From contig NC_079312.1 of assembly GCF_029931775.1 (NCBI RefSeq), positions 7,943,821 through 8,007,820 of the forward strand: a stretch of 64,000 bases of DNA, given 5' to 3'. Every line of letters starts with the position of its first letter. Within the stretch, counting starts at the first letter, position 1. Of the stretch, positions 43,533-53,899 are shown piece after piece. The notes under the pieces were generated by a model, which worked only from the letters and a program-made list of their open reading frames with translations, made no database searches and was not told the DNA's origin. The stretch comes from Euleptes europaea. Taxonomy: Eukaryota; Chordata; Lepidosauria; Squamata; Sphaerodactylidae. The position numbers were made by a program, and so were the translations under genes.

Positions 43533-45934
43533 TTTTTTTTCATAAAATTTTTATTTTTAAAATATTTTACCGTCTGGTACTTTTCAACAACACATTCATT
43601 TCATAAATCATACAATAAAAAACTTTAACAGCGTCACCGAAAAGCATATTCATCTATTAATGAAAAGATATTCAAATAAGAGACTTCCCCCTCACCTTCC
43701 TCCATCTTGCTATAAATTTATCTATTCTTTTGCAAAGAAGTTCTAATCCAGAAAAATACATCAAGCTTGATTACTAAGTTAATTCTAAATTATTCAATTC
43801 ATTTACAATTAGTACGTGTTTATTATTGATTTCATATATAGTAACAGATTTTATTTCAAAACCGTTCTTAAGATAAAAGGATTAGATCAGTAAATACAAA
43901 ATTCCCTAGTCATCATTTAAATCCCTGTTTAGCCCTCTGTTTCTCTCTATCACCCATAAACTGCATGTTTACTTTTAGGTTTATTCTTGCTGTGAATTTT
44001 TGTTTTTCCAACACTTCTGTTATTTTTGATGTCCTGTCTTTTTTGTCCAGATGTCAAGGCCAACTCCTTTTTCTCCTCTTCTTGTTGATGTTGTGGCTCC
44101 TGGTTAAGACCAGCTAGATCTTTTTCATAGTTCTTCAAAAAGTTTTTTACTTCCTCCTGTGAAGTGATAGTAAATCTGACCTCTTTGTAGGTAAAAGTGA
44201 GTCCCTGTGGGAAGATCCAGCAGAATCTTATTCCATTCTTCTTCAATGTCCCAGTAAATTCTTTGTACATATTTCTCTTCATCATCAAATGTCGTGGGAT
44301 ATCCTTAAGAATGATAAGAGGATTTCCATTCACAGACAAAGGATTATCATAGAGGGTTTGCATAATATAATCTTTCATCCTTATATCATAAAAGGAAATC
44401 ATAATATCTCTTGCCTTTGTCTTCTCCAGACTGGTGGGTAAAGGAATTCTATATACTTTGTTTACTGCATAATCCAGATCTTGTTCACTTATATGAATCA
44501 GGTCAGCCAATGATTTTATGATAGTTATTCTGGTACATCCCATTGCTTCTGGAAAATTGCGAAGACGTACGTTCAATTGTCTTAATTTTAACTCCATAGT
44601 AGCCAGTTGGTCTAAAACACTTTCTTGTTGGAAATGTATAGCTTGAATTTGATTACCTTGAAGTATCTGTTTATTTTTAATATCTTTCTGTTCTTCAATT
44701 GCCTTTTTAATTGAAGTATCCATTTTTCCCATGTCAGTTTTCATTGTAGGTATTTGAGATTTCATATTTGTAATTTCGCTTGCCAAAATGTCCGATTTCT
44801 GACTAGTCTGGTTGGTAGTTTGAGTTAGACTAGTCAATATGTTGGTTAGCTGAGCCAGACGTTGAGATTGTTGCTCATATTGTTTAGTAAAGGCATCCAT
44901 GTGTTTTGTTAACATTTCCTGTATTTTCTCGTCGGCCTTTCCCATGTTTATTTCTGAAAATAGTTCTAATAATTCACCAATACCAAGAAGTGCTGTTTTA
45001 AATATGTTGGCAGGGTCCAAGACCTTGTAGTGGTTCTATTCATCAATTATACAGGTCCCGGGATTAAATGACTGTAAATTCTTCTCTCCGCTGTAAAACA
45101 ATTAGTGTTGTTGTAAAGGGCCATTAAGTTTTATTGACACTCTGCTCGGTTGTAAAAGAAGGGGGTGAGCTGGGCATTATTTAAATCGCGGACCTTCGGC
45201 TGTCTTGTTTTCCAGTAGTAGGAATATGTTGCGTGTTGCACAATAAAGACACACTTCAAGCCCTGCGATTTTCCTGTATGATCTTTCCCTTTCAGTCTCG
45301 ATGGTTTTCTTTGATGAATCGGAAAGACGTCATCTCCAGAGGAATTTAGCCCATTCGCTCCCACCCCTTTTAACACCTCGGCTTCTAATTGGTAGCTAGA
45401 GTGTCTTTCAGCCGTCCCGTTTGTTATGCCAAAGTGGAGATCGAATAGATAAGGCTCCTGCTGTTCAACTTTAGTCTTTTTAAACAAACAAAGTCACTTA
45501 TATTCTGGACAGAGAGATGCAGATTGCATTGATGATTGTTACGATCTTCCAGAGCTTCAGTTTCAAGGTAAAGACAAAAGAATTCTTGCAACTTACTCAG
45601 ATGTTGGATGATAAGGTTACGGTGATGATAATTTTCTTAGATGGTGATTGAAGGGGGAGGACTGAACCTTGATTACCCATGAAATGTTCCGGCGATGACT
45701 TTCCCTCTTGCCCGCAGGACCGGCATCAAAACTTCCGAGGGGCTTAGAAGCCTCCCTCGGAGAGTTCTGGAGGTCAAACCGCATAAGTGGCTGCAGGGAG
45801 TTCCTGCTTCCCAAGTCCACTGTTTAGGACCGGGTTGAGGTGCTATTTAGCACCCCAATTTGAACATTTCTTGGATTTTTCCTGGAGAGTCCAGGAAACA
45901 TGGCGCTCAGCCCAGCTGCCCCAGCAGGAAGTCC
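43533..45934 (-). mobile_element. ORF1-only L1-like element (half-L1 type), 2402 bases
   Basis: Flanked by a perfect 19-base target duplication 'ctgaaaccagcttgaacat' (43514-43532 and 45935-45953) within BovB coding sequence. On the minus strand it starts GGACTTCCTGCTGGGGCAGC, has about 914 bases of 5' UTR, an intact ORF1 (45020-43950), an AT-rich 3' UTR of about 400 bases and a poly-A end. No ORF2 is present between ORF1 and the tail. The structure resembles mammalian HAL1 elements. Confidence 0.85.
43950..45020 (-). CDS. L1 ORF1 protein, intact, 356 residues
   Basis: An RNA-binding chaperone of the L1 ribonucleoprotein. The N-terminal half (about residues 25-160) is rich in Q, K, T, I and L with heptad spacing, a coiled coil for trimerisation. 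From about residue 165 the RRM-like part begins (RLRNFPEAMG), with DIMISFYDIRMKD and then the C-terminal domain (ILKDIPRHLMMKRNMYKEFT, GIRFCWIFPQGLTFTY). The tail is basic and Q/E/K-rich (residues 315-356), ending SKHAVYG. The length is typical of vertebrate L1 ORF1p. It has no stop or frameshift, which is unusual in this window and suggests a recent insertion. The ORF2 protein that would copy it must come from another L1. Confidence 0.85.
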   Translation of the reverse strand: MDPANIFKTALLGIGELLELFSEINMGKADEKIQEMLTKHMDAFTKQYEQQSQRLAQLTNILTSLTQTTNQTSQKSDILASEITNMKSQIPTMKTDMGKMDTSIKKAIEEQKDIKNKQILQGNQIQAIHFQQESVLDQLATMELKLRQLNVRLRNFPEAMGCTRITIIKSLADLIHISEQDLDYAVNKVYRIPLPTSLEKTKARDIMISFYDIRMKDYIMQTLYDNPLSVNGNPLIILKDIPRHLMMKRNMYKEFTGTLKKNGIRFCWIFPQGLTFTYKEVRFTITSQEEVKNFLKNYEKDLAGLNQEPQHQQEEEKKELALTSGQKRQDIKNNRSVGKTKIHSKNKPKSKHAVYG

Positions 45935-47283
45935 CTGAAACCAGCTTGAACATCAGGCATTTCTCGTTCCATATATGGTAACAGCCTTTGCTGTAAGATT
46001 TTGAGCATCACTTTACTTGCATGAGAAATTAATGCGATGGTCCGATAGCTGCTGCAATCTTTGATGTCTCCTTTCTTGGGAATTGGAATGTAAATGGATC
46101 GTTTCCAGTCCATGGGCCATTGTTTTGTTTTCCATATCTGTTGGCATGTTCTTGTCAAGATTTTGATGGACTCTGTTTCTGTGACTTGGAATAGCTCTAT
46201 TGATATCCCATCTGCTGCTGGTGATTTGTTTCTCCTGATTGCTCTCAATGCAGCTTTCACTTCACTTTCTAAAACTGTAGGATCTTCTTCAAAAGATTCT
46301 TCTTGGAAAGAATCTTTTAATCCTTTCATCTCTTCTGTATAGTTCTTCAGTGTATTGTTCCCACCTTTTCTTTATTTTGTCCTGTTCAGTTAATGTATTT
46401 CCATGCTGATCTTTCAGCATGCCTAACCGTGCTTTAAATTTCCCTTTGATTTCTTGGATCTTGTGGAACAGATCTCTTGTTCTTCCTTTTTTGTTCTCTT
46501 CTGTTTCTTTACACTGGTTATTATAATAGGTCTCTTTGTCTCTACGTGCGAGTGAGTCGCTGGAACGTTGCACTTAGACTTTAGATTCTGTTTCTGTCAC
46601 CTTCTACTTCTGCTTCTTGTCTATCTCTGGCAATTTTATGAGTTTCCTCAGACATCCGAGGTTTTTCTTTTCTTTTGGCTACAGGAATAGTCTTTGCACA
46701 TTCTTCCTTGATAATGTCCGAAGTTTCCACCCATAGTTCTTCAGGTTTACATTCACTTGAACTCAGTAATGCAAATCTGTTCCTTACATGGTAACTCTTC
46801 CGGAATATTGCTTAGATTGTATTTCAGTGCCATGAATGTTTTGGTGTTTTTCTTAAGCTTTATCTTGATTTTCGATATTAACAATTCATGATCTGTACCG
46901 CAGTCGGCTCCTGGTCTTGTTTTGGCCGAGAGAATAGAGCTTCTCCATCTTCTGCTTCCAATTATATAATCTATTTGATTTCTATACTGGCCGTCTGGTG
47001 ATGTCCATGCATACAATTGTCTGTTTGGTTGCCTGAAACATGTGTTTGCAATGAACAGATTGTCTTCACAGAAGTTTACGAGGCGTTCTCCTGCTTCATT
47101 CTGTGCTCCTAGCCCAAATCTGCCAGCAACATTTGCTTCTGCTTTGTGTCCTACTTTTGGTTCCAATCACCTATGATTATCAGCATATCTTGTTTAGGTG
47201 TGTGATCAATTTCTTCCTGAACACTGGCATAAAGACTTTCAATTTCTTCCTCATCAGCATCTGTAGTTGGGGCATAAACTTGT

Positions 47284-48268
47284 AACCGTGGTCTTGGTAT
47301 TTTCTTTCCTGACGTTTCGCCAGCAGCTGTGGCAGGCATCTTCAGAGGAGTAACACTGAAGGACAGTTTTACAAACTTTCAGTTAGGTCACAAGGTCTAC
47401 CGGAAACCAACTCACACAGATCGCTACTTACACAAAAACTCCAACCACCACCCCTGACAGAAAAGAGGAATAATCAAAACATTAATGGACCGTGCAAGAC
47501 GGATCCGTGAACCACAGTTTCTCAAGGAAGAAACTAATCATCTAAATCACGCACTGCTAGCAAACGGCTATTACAGAAATAAAATCAGAAGGGCCATTAA
47601 ACCAAACAAAAATCAGAAAACTCAGGAAAACAGTCTCCCATAGGAAAGGTATTCTTGCCATTTATTAAAGGAGTCACTGATAGGATGGAGAAACTTTTGA
47701 AAAAACATAACCTACAAACAGTGTTTAAACCCACCTAGAAAATACAACAAATGCTACGATCAACAAAAGACAAAAGAGACCCCCTCACCTCTGCAGGAGT
47801 ATATCGTATACCTTGCAGCTGTGGACAAGTTTACATCGGGACAACAAAACGCAGCATAAAAACAAGGATAAAAGAACATGAAAAATACTGCAGACTTGGC
47901 CAACCTGAGAAATCAGCAGTGGTTGAACATGGACTGACACAAACAGGACACAGGATCTTATTCCAAGACACTGAAAGACTGGACAATTCTACCAACTATT
48001 TTGTCAGATTGCACAGAGAAGCCATTGAAATTCATAAACATCAGGACAATGATTAGCACATTACCTTTAGTACTTTGCAGGACAATGACTCTGCTCAAAC
48101 CCAACCCCTTTCTGACTATATATTACTCTTCCTACACACTTGACACTGAGAGACACTGTCCTTCAGTGTCACTCCTCTGAAGATGCCGGCCACAGCTGTT
48201 GGCGAAACGTCAGGAAAGAAAATACCAAGACCACGGTTACACAGCCCGGATAACCTACAAGAACCAAT
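47284..48268 (+). mobile_element. Penelope-like element in BovB
   Basis: Terminal sequence in minus orientation at 47284-47375, a GIY-YIG region (47751-48056: GVYRIPCSCGQVYIGTTKRS) and the terminal sequence in + orientation at 48150-48265. Fossil, broken; only the distal part of the family polyprotein is present. Confidence 0.85.
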
Positions 48269-48865
48269 GTTCCATTTCTTGTTTAACAATTTCAAGCTTA
48301 CCCTGATTCATGCTTCTCACATTCCATGTTCCTATTATATGCGTCGAACAGCTTCGGACTTTCCTTTTGCATCTATTCATGTCAACCACTGAACGTCCTT
48401 TCGGCTTTAGTCCAATTGCATCATTAAGAACAGCGCTACTCGTACTTGTCCTCTGCTCTACCCCAGTAGCAGATTGAGTGCCATCCGACCTGGGGGTCCC
48501 ATCTTCCAGCACTATATCTTTTTTAATTTTGGATTGTCTCATCATAGGGTTTTCAAGGTAAAGGTTGGTCAGAAGTGGTTTACTAGTCCTTCTTATGCAC
48601 AGTACTAACCAGAGTTAGCCATAGTGGCACTGCCGTTGTCTACGAAAGATCCTCCGCCGGTGTCACCTTCCACTACTGCTGCTGCCCAGTAGCTAACCTT
48701 CAGGGATTCCTCTGCCCCCATACCCATTGAAACTGCCTGTTCTCTTCTGCGGATGTGGCCATTGATCCCTTAAGGGGGTGGATGCATCTTCGTCTGGTGT
48801 CTCAGCTGTGACCATTCCGTCTTGAGTGACTCTGCTAGGAGTTTTGTCTCTTGATAGAGTCTAGA

Positions 48866-48965
48866 CCCAGGGAATGGCGAACCACCTGTGGACATCTCTT
48901 GCCTTGAAAACCCTACTGGGTTTTATAAGTCAGTTGTGACTTAATTGCACTTTCCACCACCACCG
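48866..48965 (+). repeat. 5S-SINE tail (C)
   Basis: 'gggaatggcgaaccacctgt' to the BovB-like 3' end. The 5S head is missing because the BovB 5' end adjoins here. Confidence 0.65.
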
Positions 48966-49089
48966 GTATTGTCCACTGCCCTGTTCCATCTGTTGAAATG
49001 CGTTCCAGAATTGTTCTGTTACAACATAGCCTTATTTCTTTATAAAATTGTCCTCCCATCTGCTGTGGAAGTGGGTGTCCCTGGACTTG

Positions 49090-49620
49090 ACAATAGTGCA
49101 TCCCCTTGAAATGGGTGATGAACGTAATTGCCGTCTTTACAGTGTATCGGTTAGAACTCGCAATTGTATTTTTAGTCTGAAGAGGAGAAGACTGAGAGGT
49201 GATATAATAACCATCTTCAAGTACTTGAAGGGCTGTCACATAGAGGATGGTGCTGAGTTGTTTTCTGTTGCCTAGAAGGTCAGACCAGAACCAGCGGGTT
49301 GAAATTAAATGAAAAGAGTTTCCATCTAGACATTAGGAAGAATTTTTGAACAGTTAGAGCAGTTCCTTAGTGGAACAGGCTTCCTCAGGAGGTGGTGGGA
49401 AGAGGTTAGATGGCCATCTGTCAGCAATGCTGATTCTATGACCTTAGGCAGGTCATGAAAGGGAAGGCATCTTGGCCATCTTCTGGGCATGGAGTAAGGG
49501 TCACTGTGTGTGTGTGGGGTGGGGAAGTGGTTGTGAATTTCCTGCATTGTGCGGGAGTTGAACGAGATGACCCTGGTGGTCCCTTCCAACTCTGATTCTA
49601 TGATTCCCTGACTGATAGTA
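49090..49620 (+). repeat. CR1 C-terminal and 3' end (C)
   Basis: RRLRGDIITIFKYLKGCHIE, AELFSVA, then the 3' end 'ccaactctgattctatgatt'. Uninterrupted here, so it serves as the empty site for the hAT in B. Confidence 0.8.
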
Positions 49621-50327
49621 ATGTCACACTGCATCATTCTCCTCTCTCTCCAATCCCTTTAATGGGTAAGCGGTCTAAGGGTGGGCCCTATGGGTAAGGA
49701 TTTTGTGGATCCTAAATATCCTTCCTCATCCCCATAAGGTGAGAAAGGACTAACAGTATATCAATAATCAACAGTTAGTATGGTAATAGTCAGAATTACA
49801 GGGTGCAGTTATTCCCTCTAGCAGTAGACATGTCCAGTGCCACACTGGACTGCCTTTATTCTAGGCTGGGAGCTATGGAGGCCTTATCTGGTTAATTGTT
49901 ACATTTTCTGAATGTAGCTAGATAAATCCCCCATCCTTGACTGGGCGTTGATTAGGGCTACCTCTGTGCAAATGTTTTGTGCCACTTTGGCTTTCAAATC
50001 GGACAGTGTCCTCTAATGGACAGTGTCCCCATTTTTCCAGGTTTCCTCCATCTTTGTCCCAATTTTTCCAGAAACTCTGCCTACATCAGTCTCATTTTTC
50101 TTCCATCAGCTATATGCGGCAGCCCTATGTGGCTCAGAGTGGCTTACAACATTTTACATATATAATTTAAACTATAATTAAATACATAATTTAAACTAAA
50201 ACCTTAGTTAAAATGGGATTCCTAACTGGCGTGTCTAGCCAAGTTTCATGAACAGTAGCCCTACTTGAAGATGGAGTCTTTGAGGTGCCTGTTGTGGGGG
50301 AAGAGAGAAGGCGGTTGTAAGGAGCTT
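49621..50327. other. Intron sequence shared with unit B
   Basis: Matches 37801-38700. It ends in the tail of the tRNA-derived SINE, which is split by the L1 insertion (left target copy near 50314-50327). Confidence 0.5.
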
Positions 50328-50447
50328 TAAAAAAATTATAATTTTTATTGTAAATATAGGATAAAGAAAAGGAAAAAGAGGGAGGGGTAAAAGCAATTCT
50401 TCTGCAGTAGACAAACATTCTTATTGGTCTAATATATTTAGAAACAT

Positions 50448-51489
50448 CGGTTCTTGTAGGTTATCCGGGCTGTGTGACCGTGGTCTTGGTATTTTCTTTC
50501 CTGACGTTTCGCCAGCAGCTGTGGCAGGCATCTTCAGAGGAGTGACACTGAAGGACAGTGTCTCTCAGTGTCAAGTGTGTAGGAAGAGTAATATATAGTC
50601 AGAAGGGGGTTGGGTTTGAGCAGAGTCATTGTCCTGCAAAGTATTAAAGGTAATGTGCTAATCATTGTCCTGTAAGTATCAAGATAATGTGCTAATGAGG
50701 GTGTGGTATGTTAATACGGAACCATTGTATCCTGAAGTGATCTGTTAACATGTGGAATCCAAAGCTAACCTGCATGGCTATTGTGGACTGTAGTCTTTGT
50801 TAGTCTGGAGGTTTTCAGGACAGGAAGCCAAGCCTTATGCATTCTTAAACTCTCTTCTGTTAAAGTTGTGCTGATGTTTATGAATTTCAATGGCTTCTCT
50901 GTGCAATCTGACAAAATAGTTGGTAGAATTGTCCAGTCTTTCAGTGTCTTGGAATAAGACCCTGTGTCCTGTTTCGGTCGCTCCATGTTCAGCCACTGCT
51001 GATTTCTCAGGTTGGCCAAGTCTGCAGTATCTTTCATGTTCTTTTATCCTTGTTTGTATGCTGCGTTTTGTTGTCCCGATGTAAACTTGTCCACAGCTGC
51101 AAGATATACGATATACTCCTGCAGAAGTGAGGGGATCTCTTTTGTCTTTTGCCGATCATAGCATCTGTTGTATTTTCTTGGTGGGTTTAAACACTGCTTG
51201 TAGGTTATGTTTTTTCAAAAGTTTCTCTATCCTATCAGTGACTCCTTTAATAAATGGCAAGAATACCTTTCCTATGGGAGACTGTTTTTCCTGAGTTTTC
51301 TGATTTTTTTTTGGTTTAATGGCCCTTCTGATTTTATTTCTGGAATAGCCGTTTGCTAGCAGTGCGTGATTTAGATGAAGATGCCGGCCACAGCTGCTGG
51401 CGAAACGTCAGGAAAGAAAATACCAAGACCACGGTCACACAGCCCAGATAACCTATAAGAACCAATGAACTCTGACCGTGAGTTCGACA
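50448..51489 (-). mobile_element. Penelope-like element, 1042 bases, inverted termini
   Basis: Flanked by a 14-base direct repeat 'atatttagaaacat' (50434-50447, 51490-51503) in L1 3' UTR sequence. Terminal sequence at both ends in inverted orientation (50448-50570 and about 51375-51480), GIY-YIG region on the minus strand between about 50760 and 51150. No reverse transcriptase is seen. Fossil, broken. Confidence 0.88.
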
Positions 51490-51863
51490 ATATTTAGAAA
51501 CATTTTACATTTTCATACTGCAATAGACGAACATTCTTATTGGTCAAGTATATTCAAAAAACATTTTACCTTCATCTGCTTGTCTTCTGTGCAGTCCTGT
51601 ATGGGACTGCGTGTGCACAGGCTGGCCGAGGAGACGTTCTGAAAAGCTTCTAGAAGCTTCAAAATACTTGGAGCGCTCCCCCCTTCCCTCGTCCAGCCCC
51701 AAGCGTGGGCTTTCTTCCCCCCTAATGATCACATGATGAGGGGAGGGGGCGCTCCTCCCTCAGTTCTCTCTTCGCCGCCGCGGAATTAGGGCACAGCTTC
51801 ATGAGCTCTGACGAAGTTACCTCAGAGCTGGTGGGCCGTTGTAGGAGAGCTTATTAGACTATA

Positions 51864-53225
51864 ATGGCCTTATTCAAGAAATGTACGCAATGTTGTTTTA
51901 AAATGGCCACGAATGATCAGCATGATCGTTGTTTATTTTGTTTGGGGGCGACTCACATCCCTCAGACTTGTTCAGCCTGTCAGCTTCTTACCCCGAAGGC
52001 TAGAGAATATCGTGCTTCTCGCCTCAAGGCTACCTTGTGGGAAGAAGCTCTTCTGGCTGCTGATCGACCCAAACGGTCCTCGAAGTTACAGGAATGGCAA
52101 GATGCCCCTTTTGTCTCTTCTCTGCCGGTCGAAAAGGTTATGGAGCCTCCGGTACTGCCCGAGAAATCTGCCTCTGATTCTACTAAATCTAAAAAGAAGA
52201 AGACGGATAAGAAGGATCCTAAGGGCAATAAGACGGGCCAAAAAGGCCAAAAAGCTGACAAACAGCCTTTGCCTACTGAGGGGGAGGCGGCAGACGCCTC
52301 TCTGCCCACTGATGTGCCTCGGCAGAAGTCTCCAAGGCGCAACGCTTCACCAAAGCCTTCCACCTCTCGGCTCCGAGAATACCCGTTGCTGCCAAGGCTA
52401 TCTAAGCATCGCAGTCGAGGACGGAGCCCTGGACGGGCTCGACGCCGTAAGTCTGTATCCCCTATAGAGGGCGCAGCTGCACCGCTAAATGAGCCGCTTT
52501 CCCTTTCCAGAACGCCCTCCCCCTTTGGCCGGGCCAGGTCCTCCTCCTCTGAGCCTGAGATTTTTCAGCGGCGCCCTTCAGCATCGAAGGGACAGGAGGC
52601 TCAGCGAGTTCCCCAGCAGGAACCGATGCCGGCTGCCATGTTCCAGCAATGGCCATATTTCCCTAACCCCTACATGCCTCCTTCACCATATTGGGAAGCT
52701 CCTTTCCCCACGACTTATCGTCGGAGGCACCACTCCAGCCGCTCTTCAGCGTTGATGGACAAACCTGATAGAAACGCTCCACTATCTAGACCGCAGCCTG
52801 CCTCTATGTCGATGCATCATTGTGCTCGCTTTGATTCTGACTCTGATGTCGATGTCGAGGAGTCATCGATTCCATCTCCTGACGTCGTCTTCGAGGACTC
52901 GGCTCCCATACCTCCTCCTTTAGATTGGAAGATGTATTCTGATCAGCTAATGAGGATGGCAAAAGCCCTTGACATTCCCTATTCTCAGCCTGATTCCCGT
53001 GCAACGGATCCTATCCTAGGGGTCCTTTACAGTCCTGATTCTGGGCCTGTTGCGCTCCCCTTTATCAGAGATATTGCTTTGGTAGCTTGGTCTCGCCCCT
53101 CCACCATGCGGGCTTTAACAAAGAGAGTGGAAACTCTGTATAAGATTATCCCAGAGGGGTCTGATTTTCGGTTTCAACACCCCATCCCTAATTATTGTTA
53201 TGGATGCGCTCCCCTCTTCGTTTAA
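51864..53225 (+). CDS. DIRS Gag-like protein (outer element)
   Basis: First frame of the outer DIRS, about 453 codons. It opens with a Cys-rich N-terminus (CTQCCFKMATNDQHDRCLFC then HIPQTCSAC), a Lys-rich and Ser/Pro-rich middle, and a conserved-looking C-terminal part, the usual layout of DIRS ORF1. It would form the RNA-packaging particle. Position directly after the left terminus fits. Part of a broken element. Confidence 0.75.
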   Translation: MALFKKCTQCCFKMATNDQHDRCLFCLGATHIPQTCSACQLLTPKAREYRASRLKATLWEEALLAADRPKRSSKLQEWQDAPFVSSLPVEKVMEPPVLPEKSASDSTKSKKKKTDKKDPKGNKTGQKGQKADKQPLPTEGEAADASLPTDVPRQKSPRRNASPKPSTSRLREYPLLPRLSKHRSRGRSPGRARRRKSVSPIEGAAAPLNEPLSLSRTPSPFGRARSSSSEPEIFQRRPSASKGQEAQRVPQQEPMPAAMFQQWPYFPNPYMPPSPYWEAPFPTTYRRRHHSSRSSALMDKPDRNAPLSRPQPASMSMHHCARFDSDSDVDVEESSIPSPDVVFEDSAPIPPPLDWKMYSDQLMRMAKALDIPYSQPDSRATDPILGVLYSPDSGPVALPFIRDIALVAWSRPSTMRALTKRVETLYKIIPEGSDFRFQHPIPNYCYGCAPLFV

Positions 53226-53899
53226 GGGTGGTGCTCATTCTTCTCCTGTGTATGAGGGGAGAAAGCTTGATGTGTTGGGGCATAAGATGTATTCTTCTAC
53301 TGCTCTGTCCCTCCGGATATGCAATTTTATGGCCATAATGGGGCGTTACCAGATTTTCCTTTGGGATCGGGTTTCTCAATATCTAGAGTACCTTCCTGAA
53401 GATAAAAAGCCTCTTGGCTGAGGCTCTAGGTTGGGTCGTCAGCAACTAGATGCTGCATGACATGCTGCTGACAGTGCCTGTCGCTCGATGGCCTCGGCTG
53501 TGGTACTTAGGAGTCATGCTTAGCTGTGAGGTTCTACGCTCCCAGCAGATACTAAAGCAAGGATCGAGGACCTTCCTTTCGAGGGCAAGTTCCTCTTTAG
53601 TGAGGAGACTGATTCAATACTGGATAGGATTAGGAAGAATAAGCAAAACGCCAAGTCATTGGGCGTGACTGCACAGTCCACCGGAGGCTTCCTCCAGAGG
53701 TACTTTCCACGTCAGTCCTCCTCCTATAATAAACCCTATAGGTTTCAGCCTTACCCTTCTACGCAGGTTTATAAAGCCCCATATGCCCCCTACCAGCAGG
53801 GCAGAAGGGGGGGTTAGGCGTAGAGGGTGCCAGGGCGGTCAGGCTCCTAGGGATTCGCAGGCCCGTTCTAAGAATGTGGCCTGACTAGAGCCTAACCCT

